Notes under the pieces: model-generated
Database searches by the model: none
Seen by the model: only the letters and a program-made list of their open reading frames with translations
Told to the model about the DNA's origin: nothing
Part shown: positions 1 through 7,572 of the stretch, piece by piece
Numbering within the stretch: the first letter of the stretch is position 1
Layout: each line of letters begins with the position of its first letter
Position numbers and translations under genes: made by a program
Source: Acidobacteriota bacterium
GTDB lineage: Bacteria; Acidobacteriota; Terriglobia; Terriglobales; Acidobacteriaceae
Length of the DNA: 14,063 nucleotides
Direction of reading: 5' to 3'
NCBI GenBank assembly: GCA_021851465.1
Contig: JAJZDL010000053.1
Location: 1 to 14,063, forward strand

Positions 1-96
1 GAGGCGGGCGACGACAGCTCGAAGTACGACTACGCCAACGCCATGACGTGGCAGGCGGAGGAGAAGCTGGCCTCGGCCAAGGACGCAGGCGCGTAG
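1..96 (+). CDS. C-terminal end of an unidentified protein (partial, 5' cut by window)
   Basis: Frame 1 is open from the first base to a TAG at 94-96 and gives the last 31 residues of a protein. The tail is hydrophilic and probably helical, ending WQAEEKLASAKDAGA. No domain can be assigned from so short a piece. A repeat-type helical protein such as a TPR protein would fit the composition, but that is a guess. It converges on the mscS-like gene, which ends at 209. The 112 bp between the two stop codons shows no convincing terminator. Confidence 0.55.
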   Translation, partial: EAGDDSSKYDYANAMTWQAEEKLASAKDAGA

Positions 97-208
97 ACCG
101 ACGGGCGACGTTGTGCGACTGCGGTTGGCTTTGCAGATCCCCATTAATGCGGCGCGAGCGCATGAAGGGGGACAGGCGACGATTGATAAACCATATGGGC
201 TGACCAGG

Positions 209-2122
209 CTACTTTTGTTCCGGCTCCGTGCCTGGTACCGTGGCAGGCACTGCACTGGGCGGTTTGTGCAGCAGTTTGATGACGGACTCATAGAGTTTGT
301 TGCGCATCTCGGAGCGGTCTTTGGCGCGGGTGACATAGCGCACCAGGATGTCGATGCCGGAGGCCGCGGGGCGCATGTCCACCGAAGGCGCACCGGAGAA
401 ACGCCCCAGCGCCTGTTGGCTGGCCGCATCCTTCCACTCCGCCTCGGCCAGCTTGACGTCGTTCTCCGTCTGTTGCAGCACTGCTTTGTGGATCGCCTCG
501 ATGGTCCGGTATGTGCCATCGCCATCGGGCACGTTGACTGCGATCTCGTCCCACATCCACTGGCCTGCGGTGGAGAAGTTGAAGAACTGTCCGGTGACGG
601 CGTAGCTGTTGAGGAACCTGACGCGCCGTCCAGTGGGATGGCCCTTGTCGGTCCAGTTGCCGGTCTCCAGCAATGTGGTGCGGAAGAGCCCGACCTCGAC
701 GACCTCTCCGCCCACGCCGTTGATCTCGACCAGGTCGCTGACGCGGATTCCGTTGCGGCCCATCAGCATGAACCAGCCGAAGAAGGCCAGGATGAAGTTC
801 TGGAAGACGACAGTCAGCCCGGCGACGCCGAGACCCAGGATCGTCGGCATCTGGCTGGGCGCACCGAAGATGGTAAGCAGGATCAGCACGAGCGTTACCA
901 GCTCGATCGCTAGGTTGACGATTGTGCGCAGGGTGTGGACGCTGCGGTAGTCCACGCCAGTGCCGCTTACCGCGCGGTCCAGAAGCGCCTGCACCAGCCA
1001 CCAGACCAGCATTGCGCCCAGCACCAGCGCCATAATCTCGACCATGGACTGCAGGAGCAGGTGAAACGCGATGCGGTGTTGCAGGCCGACTTGCGCGATC
1101 CACTTGGCATAGACCGTGGAGAGCTGCTTCTCGGTCTGTAGACGGTCTTCCAGGATCGCGTGGATCTGCGCCAGTTCGTGCGCGCGCGCCATGCCGGCGA
1201 GCTTGTCTTTTGCGTCGGAGACGACCGGCGGCCCATTCGCCGTCGCGCCCAATCCGGTTGCAGACGCGGGCTTTGCCGCGTTCGCAGTTTCGATACTGGC
1301 CGTCGCCGCGTTGGATTGCGCATTCAACGCGGCGTACTGCGCGGTCAGTCGTGCGATGTCTGCATCCGTCTCAGCTTGCGCCTGTTGCAGCGAAGCGCGA
1401 CGTGCCCGCTGGTTGGACCAAGCGTCCAGACGTTCATCCAGTGTTTGATAGCGCTTTGCCGAGATTACAGCAGGCTCGCCGGGGCTGTTGGCTTGTGAGT
1501 CGTACTTCTGCATGGTCGCCTCGCGGGCCGCAAGCTCCTGCTGAATCTGTATCCGCTTGTCGCCGCTGGCGCGCGCCAGGTTTCCACTCTCATCGCTCAA
1601 CTCATCGGTATCGAGCTGCAACTGTCCCTTGGCCACATCCAAATTGTCCTGGAGCGTGGGCGCCACCACGCCACCGCGCTTTGTCGCCGCGGCCATCTGC
1701 GCGTTCAGGGCGTCCACGGCGGCCTGATCCTGCTTCACCTGTCCGGCGAGCCAGTTCACCTTTTTCTGAATCTGCAGCGCGGGCCCGTTAAGCACGAGCG
1801 TCTGCATCTCCGCCTGGCGCATGGCCATGGCAAACGCCTGGTCCACCTCATGATCGGCGAGGCGCTCCGCCTCGCGGGCAAACTGTTTTTCCTCGGCGGA
1901 GACGGCGGTATCGGCCAGCGCCGACGCGGTCAGCCAGGGTCTCTGGTCTACCAGTCCCGGCTGTCCCTTGAGAAACGGAAGGTCGGCCATCGCTCCCTGC
2001 GTCAGATAACTTGCCGCCAGAAAGAGCAGCAGCACAGCCGCCGCTGCGGCCACCAACACCAGACGACGCTTGCTCGTCTTCGTGTCGGCGATCTCTAAAA
2101 AGTCCTTCTCCACATTGCTCAT
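209..2122 (-). CDS. MscS-family mechanosensitive channel with long coiled-coil N-terminal region
   Basis: A 637-residue membrane protein. One hydrophobic segment lies at about residues 20-40. A long hydrophilic region rich in Ala, Gln, Glu and Lys follows at about 75-345, consistent with coiled coil. A cluster of membrane segments comes next, at about 358-381, 400-420 and 427-455. The last one (GLGVAGLTVVFQNFILAFFG) resembles the pore-lining TM3 of MscS, and the following stretch at about 457-518 (VSDLVEINGVGGEVVEVGLF) looks like the MscS beta domain. Known family members open under membrane tension to release solutes; function here is inferred. E. coli MscS has about 286 residues, so the N-terminal half is extra. 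The ATG at 2122 is preceded by AGAGG about 11 nt upstream. It lies 129 bp downstream of hpnE on the same strand and may be co-transcribed or have its own promoter. The fold call is good; the physiological role is open. Confidence 0.85.
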   Translation of the reverse strand: MSNVEKDFLEIADTKTSKRRLVLVAAAAAVLLLFLAASYLTQGAMADLPFLKGQPGLVDQRPWLTASALADTAVSAEEKQFAREAERLADHEVDQAFAMAMRQAEMQTLVLNGPALQIQKKVNWLAGQVKQDQAAVDALNAQMAAATKRGGVVAPTLQDNLDVAKGQLQLDTDELSDESGNLARASGDKRIQIQQELAAREATMQKYDSQANSPGEPAVISAKRYQTLDERLDAWSNQRARRASLQQAQAETDADIARLTAQYAALNAQSNAATASIETANAAKPASATGLGATANGPPVVSDAKDKLAGMARAHELAQIHAILEDRLQTEKQLSTVYAKWIAQVGLQHRIAFHLLLQSMVEIMALVLGAMLVWWLVQALLDRAVSGTGVDYRSVHTLRTIVNLAIELVTLVLILLTIFGAPSQMPTILGLGVAGLTVVFQNFILAFFGWFMLMGRNGIRVSDLVEINGVGGEVVEVGLFRTTLLETGNWTDKGHPTGRRVRFLNSYAVTGQFFNFSTAGQWMWDEIAVNVPDGDGTYRTIEAIHKAVLQQTENDVKLAEAEWKDAASQQALGRFSGAPSVDMRPAASGIDILVRYVTRAKDRSEMRNKLYESVIKLLHKPPSAVPATVPGTEPEQK

Positions 2123-2251
2123 TCTTCCAAGCTACCTCTTTTGCGCTAGCTGGACAAAGTCCGGCGTGAACATTGAATTACGATTCATTCGCAAAGGATT
2201 GGCGAAACATGCATCGCTGCGGGCAGGCGGCGCTCAGAGGGGAGCGGCCAG

Positions 2252-3697
2252 CTACCGGTTGCGGCTGAGGAGGCGCATGAGGCCGGTGGCGGGGGGCTCC
2301 GGGACGAGGAAGTGAGTGCGCTCGCCGATGAGTTCACCGGCGGCGAGGCGTCCGCTGCGGGCTGCACCTTCCATCGTCGAAGGCCAGCCGGAGGCAGTCC
2401 AGTCTCCGGCGACGTAGAGGCGCGGGTAGGCGGTGGTCTGCGTGGGGCGAAGGGCGTCCAGGCCGGGGCTGACGGAGAAGGTGGCGCGGGCCTCCTTTAG
2501 CACGGCGCTCTTGAGCAGGCGGGTCTGGCGGATGGCGGGGAGAAAGAGTTCGAGTTCGCGCAGTGCGGAGGCGAGGACCCGATCCCGCGGCATGGCGAGT
2601 TCCGGCCAGGATGCGCTGACGACCAGCTCCAGATAGCTGCCGCGCTCGGCCTCCCAGCCACGGATGCGCGACTTGGCGAAGAGCCACTGGATGCGCGTGT
2701 CGAGCAGAGCAGCGTGGTCGAGATCGCTGACCTCACGCTCGTACCAGAGGTGAATGGTGGCGATGGGCGCAACGACGAAACGTTCGAACGCGAAGGGTTT
2801 GTATGCACCGGGCGGGGCACCTTCGCCGGCGAGGGTGTTCATCAGGCGCTGGGTGTGTCGGAGATCGGTGGCGAGCACGACAGCGCCGGTTTCAATTTCA
2901 TTTGCGCCGATCTTTACCTTCCACCGGCCATTCGGCGCTCGCTCGATTGAGTCCACTGGGGAGTTGAGGCGGAGATCGACGCCGAGACGGCGCGCCAGTT
3001 TGACGACTGGATCGAAGAACTCGCTCATCGGCTTGGTGGGGATGCCGAGCCGGCCAGCCTGTGGCGAGCGGAGGAATGCCTCATGAAAGATCTTGCCAGC
3101 GTACTTTGCGGAACAGTTGTCCAGTGTATCGTTCAACGCGCCGACGACGACCGGCTCCCAGAAGTGGCGGATGGCGCGATCTGTCTGTCCGGAGCGCTTG
3201 AGCCAAGCTGCGAAGCCCTCGGCGTCGGTTGTGGGCGCGCCGCGCAGGAGGCGGGCCATGCCGCGTGCGATGGCGGCCTTGTCGCGCAGACCAAGCATCG
3301 GCGCGCGCAGAAAGCTGACGGCCTGGTGCGCGGGCGCGGGCAGGCGGGAGGATTCGATGCAACTGCGGCGCGGGTTGCCGGATGCGGATGGTTCGAGGAA
3401 GCAGATGCTGTCGTACCAGCGAATGGACCACTCCGCCTCCGCCTGCGCGAGGAGATCGACGAAGTTGGTGCAGCAGCCGAGGAGAACATGCTGCGAGTCA
3501 ATGGTCTCGTCGAGCGTGGGATGTAGGTAGGAGTAGGCACGGCCACCGACAAAGCCGCGGCGTTCGAGCAGTGTGACCGATGCGCCGTCGCCGGCCAGCG
3601 CAACCGCCGCGGCCAGGCCAGCCACGCCCGCGCCTACGACGACAATGTCCGCGGGCCTTGCATCGGAGGCACGGCGGCGTATGTCGGAGGCACGCAT
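2252..3697 (-). CDS. hpnE: Hydroxysqualene dehydroxylase (squalene-associated FAD-dependent desaturase)
   Basis: An FAD-dependent amine-oxidase/phytoene-desaturase type protein, 481 residues from the chosen start. The dinucleotide-binding motif VVGAGVAGLAAAVALAGDG lies at about residues 20-38, followed by LLERR and the GGRAYSY motif. The C-terminus has the family FAD signature LYVAGDWTASGWPSTMEGA. In the known HpnCDE pathway this enzyme reduces hydroxysqualene to squalene. Identity rests on these motifs and on position directly after hpnC and hpnD. The ATG at 3697 overlaps the hpnD stop by one base (TGATG), so translation is probably coupled. A second in-frame ATG at 3718 would add seven residues, with GGAG about 13 nt upstream, and cannot be excluded. 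The open frame continues still further into hpnD, but that part is hpnD read out of frame. Followed by the MscS-like gene. Confidence 0.9.
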   Translation of the reverse strand: MRASDIRRRASDARPADIVVVGAGVAGLAAAVALAGDGASVTLLERRGFVGGRAYSYLHPTLDETIDSQHVLLGCCTNFVDLLAQAEAEWSIRWYDSICFLEPSASGNPRRSCIESSRLPAPAHQAVSFLRAPMLGLRDKAAIARGMARLLRGAPTTDAEGFAAWLKRSGQTDRAIRHFWEPVVVGALNDTLDNCSAKYAGKIFHEAFLRSPQAGRLGIPTKPMSEFFDPVVKLARRLGVDLRLNSPVDSIERAPNGRWKVKIGANEIETGAVVLATDLRHTQRLMNTLAGEGAPPGAYKPFAFERFVVAPIATIHLWYEREVSDLDHAALLDTRIQWLFAKSRIRGWEAERGSYLELVVSASWPELAMPRDRVLASALRELELFLPAIRQTRLLKSAVLKEARATFSVSPGLDALRPTQTTAYPRLYVAGDWTASGWPSTMEGAARSGRLAAGELIGERTHFLVPEPPATGLMRLLSRNR

Positions 3698-4683
3698 CAC
3701 CCTGCCATGCGGTTCCATGCCGCCATTGTAGCTCCGCGCAAAAGTACTGCGAGCTTTTCCGCTGTGGAAAGGGCGACGCGCTCGCGGAAGACCTCCATCC
3801 TGCGCACCGCGATGCGGGAGAGCAGGCGGTGATAGATGGTGGCCAGGACCCACATTGCGGCGCGGCTGTCGCGGTCGAGCAGCGGGAGCAGCTTATGCGC
3901 GGAGCAATAGTATTTTTCCGCTCGGATGGCCAGCGTGGCCAGCATGGCGCGCTCGCGCTCGGTCATGGCGCGTCCGGCGGCAAGGGACCGCAGATCGTCG
4001 ACGGATTCACCGAACTCGTCGAGCAGATCGAGGGGAAGATAGACGCGGTTGCGCTCGATGTCTTCCTGCACGTCGCGCAGGATGTTGGTGAGTTGGAAGG
4101 CGACGCCGGTCTCCTCGGCAAACTTCTCGGCGCGCGGGTCGGTGTAGCCGAAGATGCGGATGCAGACAAGGCCGACGACCGAGGCGACGAGGTAGCAGTA
4201 GCGATAGAGGTCGTCGAATGTGGCGTAGGTCTGAACAGCACCGGAGTCCAAGGAGCAAGGTTTGAGGTCCATTGTGGTCCCGGCGACGAGCTCTTCGAGG
4301 AGATCGTCGGGGATGTTGAAGCGTTGCTGGGTGTGTGCCAGAGCGCGGAAGATGGGGTCGTCGTTCGATCTGGGCGAGGAAGAATTTGCGGCGGAGACTC
4401 TGGATGCGCGCCATGCTTCGAGCCATGCGGCCATCGCGTCGCGGCGGGCTTCCATGGGCTTCGACTCGTCGTCTGCGATGTCGTCCGCGCGGCGCATAAA
4501 GGCATAGACGGCACACATTGCGTCGCTTTTAGGCCGCGGCAGGACGCGAAAGGCCCAGTAGAAGTTCTTCGCCTCGCGGCGGGCGACCTCGCGGCAGTAC
4601 CTGTAGGCCGCGAGGATCTGCGCGTCGGCAGTGCCGACCACGCACTCGCCGCGGGCGTTACGCGCATTGATTGCTTGGCTCAT
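3697..4683 (-). CDS. hpnD: Presqualene diphosphate synthase
   Basis: A 328-residue trans-isoprenyl diphosphate synthase of the squalene/phytoene synthase family. Both Asp-rich, Mg-diphosphate-binding motifs are visible: RRADDIADDES at about residues 64-74 and NILRDVQEDIERNRVYLP at about 200-217. The second motif has the full HpnD/phytoene synthase form. Family knowledge: it condenses two farnesyl diphosphates to presqualene diphosphate, which HpnC then converts. It is assigned HpnD rather than HpnC because of the complete DVQEDIERNRVYLP motif and the gene order C-D-E. Length is near normal for the family (about 280-330). Its ATG overlaps the hpnC stop in an ATGA at 4680-4683, and its TGA overlaps the hpnE start. 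A phytoene synthase is the main alternative, made unlikely by the adjacent HpnC and HpnE. Confidence 0.93.
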   Translation of the reverse strand: MSQAINARNARGECVVGTADAQILAAYRYCREVARREAKNFYWAFRVLPRPKSDAMCAVYAFMRRADDIADDESKPMEARRDAMAAWLEAWRASRVSAANSSSPRSNDDPIFRALAHTQQRFNIPDDLLEELVAGTTMDLKPCSLDSGAVQTYATFDDLYRYCYLVASVVGLVCIRIFGYTDPRAEKFAEETGVAFQLTNILRDVQEDIERNRVYLPLDLLDEFGESVDDLRSLAAGRAMTERERAMLATLAIRAEKYYCSAHKLLPLLDRDSRAAMWVLATIYHRLLSRIAVRRMEVFRERVALSTAEKLAVLLRGATMAAWNRMAG

Positions 4684-5675
4684 GCGGCTCGCGCTCCGGG
4701 GGAGGGCGCGGAGCGCAGCTTGCCCAGCAACGCGCCGGCAAGCAGGAGCAGCTTCTTGCGGCGCGTCACGATGGGCCGGCCACGCAGCACGTCGTAGTCC
4801 TGCGCGGCGATTCCGTCGAGAATGGCCTCGCCGCCTTTGGTGAAGAGATCGAGTGTGACGCGCAGCTCGCGATCTACAGTAGCGTTGAGTGCAGCGCCTT
4901 CGCGCAGCATCTGGCGGGTTCGCTCGACCAGCGCACGCATCATCGCGGCGAGTTCGGGCGTGAAGACGCGCCCCTCGATCTGGCCCTCGGCAACTCCGAA
5001 GCGCTGCATGTACTCAGCCGGGATGTAGCGACGGGGAATCTCGGAGTCTCGCACGGCGTCCTGCCAGAAGTTGGCGAGTTGCAGCGCGGTGCAGACCTTG
5101 TCGGAGAGCAACGCGCGCTCTTCGTCGCGGTATCCGCAGAGCATGAGAACGAGGCGTCCGACGGGGTTGGCGGAGTAGCGCGAATACTCGACGGCCTCGT
5201 CCCATGTGTCGTAATGGGTCTTGACCTGGTCCTGGCGAAAGGCGCGCAGAAGGTCGTGGAAGAGCGCGCGCGGCAGGTCGCAGGCGACGATGGTCGGGCG
5301 CAGCGCGATGAAGACGGGATGGCGCGAGTTCTGCGGCGCGTCGTAGCACTGGTCGAGCATTGCGCCCCAGGCATCCAGCAGTCGCAGCGCGGTTGCGGTG
5401 TCGGCGACCTCATCGCCCAGATCGTCGGAGACGCGGCAGAAGGCGTAGAGGCTCTCAAAGTGCGGTCGCACGCGGCGGGGAAGAAAGAAGGTGGCGACGT
5501 GAAAGTTCTCGTAGTGCGAGGTTGCCAGCTCGTGACACCAGGCGCGCGCCTCATCCAGCGTGGGCCAGTCGGCGGGCGTCAGGTACGCCGCAGGCGCGCC
5601 TTCGAGCGAATCGGCCGCAGCGATAGACGAATCGGAGGTGTAGGGCAGGCCGGACGTTGCCAGCGGCTCGCTCAC
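4680..5675 (-). CDS. hpnC: Hydroxysqualene synthase
   Basis: A 331-residue squalene/phytoene synthase family protein. Seen: ENFHVATFFLP at about residues 56-66, the first Asp motif SDDLGDEVAD at 83-92, and LQLANFWQDAVRDSEIPRRYIP at about 198-219 as the second motif (DAVRD at 206-210). The ENFxVxxxFLP start and the NFWQD motif are typical of HpnC. Known role: conversion of presqualene diphosphate to hydroxysqualene. The start is taken as GTG at 5675 because a strong Shine-Dalgarno, GGAGG, sits 6 nt before it and because GTGA overlaps the stop of the upstream dehydrogenase by four bases. The open frame continues 124 codons further up, but that is the dehydrogenase in another frame. It carries a 30-40 residue low-complexity N-terminus before the domain. 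The second motif is less conserved than in HpnD, which is usual for HpnC. Confidence 0.93.
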   Translation of the reverse strand: MSEPLATSGLPYTSDSSIAAADSLEGAPAAYLTPADWPTLDEARAWCHELATSHYENFHVATFFLPRRVRPHFESLYAFCRVSDDLGDEVADTATALRLLDAWGAMLDQCYDAPQNSRHPVFIALRPTIVACDLPRALFHDLLRAFRQDQVKTHYDTWDEAVEYSRYSANPVGRLVLMLCGYRDEERALLSDKVCTALQLANFWQDAVRDSEIPRRYIPAEYMQRFGVAEGQIEGRVFTPELAAMMRALVERTRQMLREGAALNATVDRELRVTLDLFTKGGEAILDGIAAQDYDVLRGRPIVTRRKKLLLLAGALLGKLRSAPSPGARAA

Positions 5676-6808
5676 TGCGCGCCTCCGCGTACGCGCGCTT
5701 CGCTTGCGCCGGATTCGGCTGCGATGGGCTTGCGGCCATGGGGAAAAACGGCGGTCTTGATGTCGCGATATTTCTCCGCGCTGCGCGTCATCATGCGGGC
5801 GAAGATTTGTGGCAGATCGTCCAGCGGTGCCGTGCCGGTGATGAACTCTGCGGCTTTGAATCGTCCGCTGGCGATCATGGCGAAGGCGGTGCGCGCGGTG
5901 GCGGGCGTGAGGTGGAAGGATGCCTTGAGGGTGATGTCGCCGTAGTGCAGACGGTTGGTGTCGAGGCCGACGACGGTGCCGCTGGGCGGGCCACCGAAGA
6001 AGTTGACGACGCCCCCCTTGCGCACAATTCCGACTGCCTGCTCCCATGTGGCGGGGTGGGCGACAGCTTCGATGACAACGTCGGCCCCGCGGCCATTGTC
6101 GGTGAGCGCGCGCGCGGCGGCCACGGTGTCCACGCCGTCGGCGATGCGCACCACGTCGGCGGCCCCGAGGCGGCGTGCGGCGGCGATCTGATCCTCTCGC
6201 TTGACGACTGCAATCACTCGCATGCCGCTCAAGTGGGCGGCATGGATGAACATGAGACCAATGGGGCCTGCGCCGATGACAGCCATGGTGTCTCCAGTGC
6301 GCGCGCCGGACTCCTCCATGCCGCGCACCACGCAGGCCAGCGGCTCAGTCATAGCGGCGTGCTCCAGGGCCAGGCCGTCCGGCACCGGCAGCGTGTTCTT
6401 CTCCACGATGCGCGCTGGAATGCGCATGTACTGGGCGTAGGCTCCGTTGTTGAAGAGAAGGTCTTCGCAGAGGTTCTGCTGGTTGTGGCGGCAGAAGTAG
6501 CACTCATCGCAGGGCGCGGAGTTGAGCGGCAGGACGCGATCGCCGATGTTGAACTTATCCACGCCTGCGCCGATGCCAACCACGACTCCGGCCAGCTCGT
6601 GGCCGAAGACCACCGGCGGCTTCAGCATCATGGCGTGGTATCCGCGGCGGTAGACCTTGAGGTCTGTGCCGCAGGTAAGGGACGCACCCACACGAAGCAG
6701 CAGCTCTCCGGGGCCAATGCCCGGAACGGGCACCTGCTCCATGCGCAGGTCCTCGCTGCCATAGAGCACCGCCGCCAGCATCGTGTTTCCAGGGAGTTCT
6801 TCGAGCAT
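5672..6808 (-). CDS. Zinc-dependent medium-chain alcohol dehydrogenase family protein
   Basis: A 378-residue MDR-superfamily oxidoreductase with an intact GroES-like zinc domain and a Rossmann domain. Catalytic zinc ligands are visible as Cys46 (TCGTD), His70-Glu71 (GHE) and Glu155 (TEPLAC). The structural zinc loop has four cysteines at 100, 103, 106 and 114. The nucleotide-binding loop IGAGPIGLM is at about 178-186. This places it among sorbitol/threonine/alcohol dehydrogenases; the substrate cannot be read from sequence. It is the first gene of a coupled unit: its TGA overlaps the GTG of hpnC. No dehydrogenase step of this kind is known in FPP-to-squalene synthesis, so its role may be in precursor supply, hopanoid side-chain chemistry or something unrelated. 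Starts at 6808 and 6784 are both possible. The second gives the usual family start MLAAVLYG and has GGAA 5 nt upstream. Neither has a strong ribosome-binding site. Confidence 0.9.
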   Translation of the reverse strand: MLEELPGNTMLAAVLYGSEDLRMEQVPVPGIGPGELLLRVGASLTCGTDLKVYRRGYHAMMLKPPVVFGHELAGVVVGIGAGVDKFNIGDRVLPLNSAPCDECYFCRHNQQNLCEDLLFNNGAYAQYMRIPARIVEKNTLPVPDGLALEHAAMTEPLACVVRGMEESGARTGDTMAVIGAGPIGLMFIHAAHLSGMRVIAVVKREDQIAAARRLGAADVVRIADGVDTVAAARALTDNGRGADVVIEAVAHPATWEQAVGIVRKGGVVNFFGGPPSGTVVGLDTNRLHYGDITLKASFHLTPATARTAFAMIASGRFKAAEFITGTAPLDDLPQIFARMMTRSAEKYRDIKTAVFPHGRKPIAAESGASEARVRGGAQ

Positions 6809-6970
6809 CCGTCTATCTTCTCACTTTCAACGGCGTGCAGGCCACGGCAGAAACTGTGCGCTTGCAATGCGGCTTGGCGGTTCTTCTTCCATGCACTCCG
6901 CGCTTGTAGGCGGGTGCGCCGCACAAACCGCATTGATGAATCGTTGCGATCTGGGCCAGCCACCACAACG

Positions 6971-7001
6971 AAGAGGCCCGCTCTATGGGAGCGGGCCTCT
7001 T
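6971..7001 (-). terminator. Perfect 13 bp inverted repeat, probable terminator of the cyclophilin pair
   Basis: AAGAGGCCCGCTC at 6971-6983 pairs perfectly with GAGCGGGCCTCTT at 6989-7001 around a 5-base loop (6984-6988). It begins 17 nt after the stop codon of the minus-strand cyclophilin, the usual place for an intrinsic terminator. On the minus strand the stem is followed by CGTTGTGG, so the T-tract is poor. It is either a weak intrinsic terminator or a 3'-end-stabilising hairpin. It also insulates the dehydrogenase-hpnCDE unit from readthrough. Confidence 0.7.
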
Positions 7002-7018
7002 CCCCGGTACGGCAAAGG

Positions 7019-7540
7019 TTAAGCGATGCGGTGAATCGTGACGGATTCCAGAACAACCGCTGTCTTCGGGCGGTCCTGGCTAGCGGTCGGAACCTTGGAG
7101 ATTTTTTCGACGATCTCGTGTCCCTCCACCACCTCGCCGAAGATGGTGTGCTTGCCGGTGAGCCAGCCAGTCTCTGCGACGGTGATGAAGAACTGGCTGC
7201 CGTTGGTGTTGGGGCCTGCGTTGGCCATGGCCAGCTTGCCCGGCTTCTGGAAGCTGTGCGGCGAGCCGCCGGTCTCGTCGGCAAACTTGTAGCCGGGGCC
7301 GCCCATTCCGGTGCCCTCCGGGTCGCCGCCCTGGATCATGAAGTTGGGAATGACGCGGTGGAAGACGGTGCCATCGTACAGCTTGGGGCCTTTCTTGGAG
7401 CGGCTGTTCCACTCCTTGGTCCCCTCGGCAAGGGCGATGAAGTTGGCGACGGTCTGCGGTGCATGCTTCTCAAAGAGTTCGCAGACGACAGTGCCTTCGC
7501 TGGTCTTGAAGGTTACATAGGTGCCGGGCTTCGTGGGCAT
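7019..7540 (-). CDS. Peptidyl-prolyl cis-trans isomerase, cyclophilin type (cytoplasmic)
   Basis: A 173-residue single-domain cyclophilin that catalyses cis-trans isomerisation of peptidyl-proline bonds. Active-site elements are all visible: FHRVIP with the catalytic Arg62, FMIQGGDP at 67-74, MANAGPNTNGSQFFIT at about 105-120, and the W126...H131 pair (GWLTGKHTIFG), as in cyclosporin-binding eukaryotic-like cyclophilins. There is no signal peptide, so it is probably cytoplasmic. The start at 7540 is supported by GGAG 4 nt upstream. It follows the exported cyclophilin gene by 32 bp on the same strand, and the pair is probably one transcript ending at the 6971-7001 hairpin. Confidence 0.96.
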   Translation of the reverse strand: MPTKPGTYVTFKTSEGTVVCELFEKHAPQTVANFIALAEGTKEWNSRSKKGPKLYDGTVFHRVIPNFMIQGGDPEGTGMGGPGYKFADETGGSPHSFQKPGKLAMANAGPNTNGSQFFITVAETGWLTGKHTIFGEVVEGHEIVEKISKVPTASQDRPKTAVVLESVTIHRIA

Positions 7541-7572
7541 AGGACTCCAATCGATATTGCGTGGTGTGTTGT

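Noticed and set aside
228..250. 7 bp inverted repeat GTGCCTG/CAGGCAC with a 9-base loop near the 3' end of the MscS-like gene.
   Set aside because: It lies inside the coding sequence, upstream of the stop codon, with no T-tract; not supported as a terminator.
2187..2213. Short inverted repeat TTCGC...GCGAA between hpnE and the MscS-like gene, possible operator.
   Set aside because: Five-base arms only, and no associated regulator or promoter boxes; not distinguishable from chance.
3580..4797. A 405-residue plus-strand open frame opposite hpnD/hpnE.
   Set aside because: It is antisense to two clearly recognised genes and shows no domain; a high-GC shadow.
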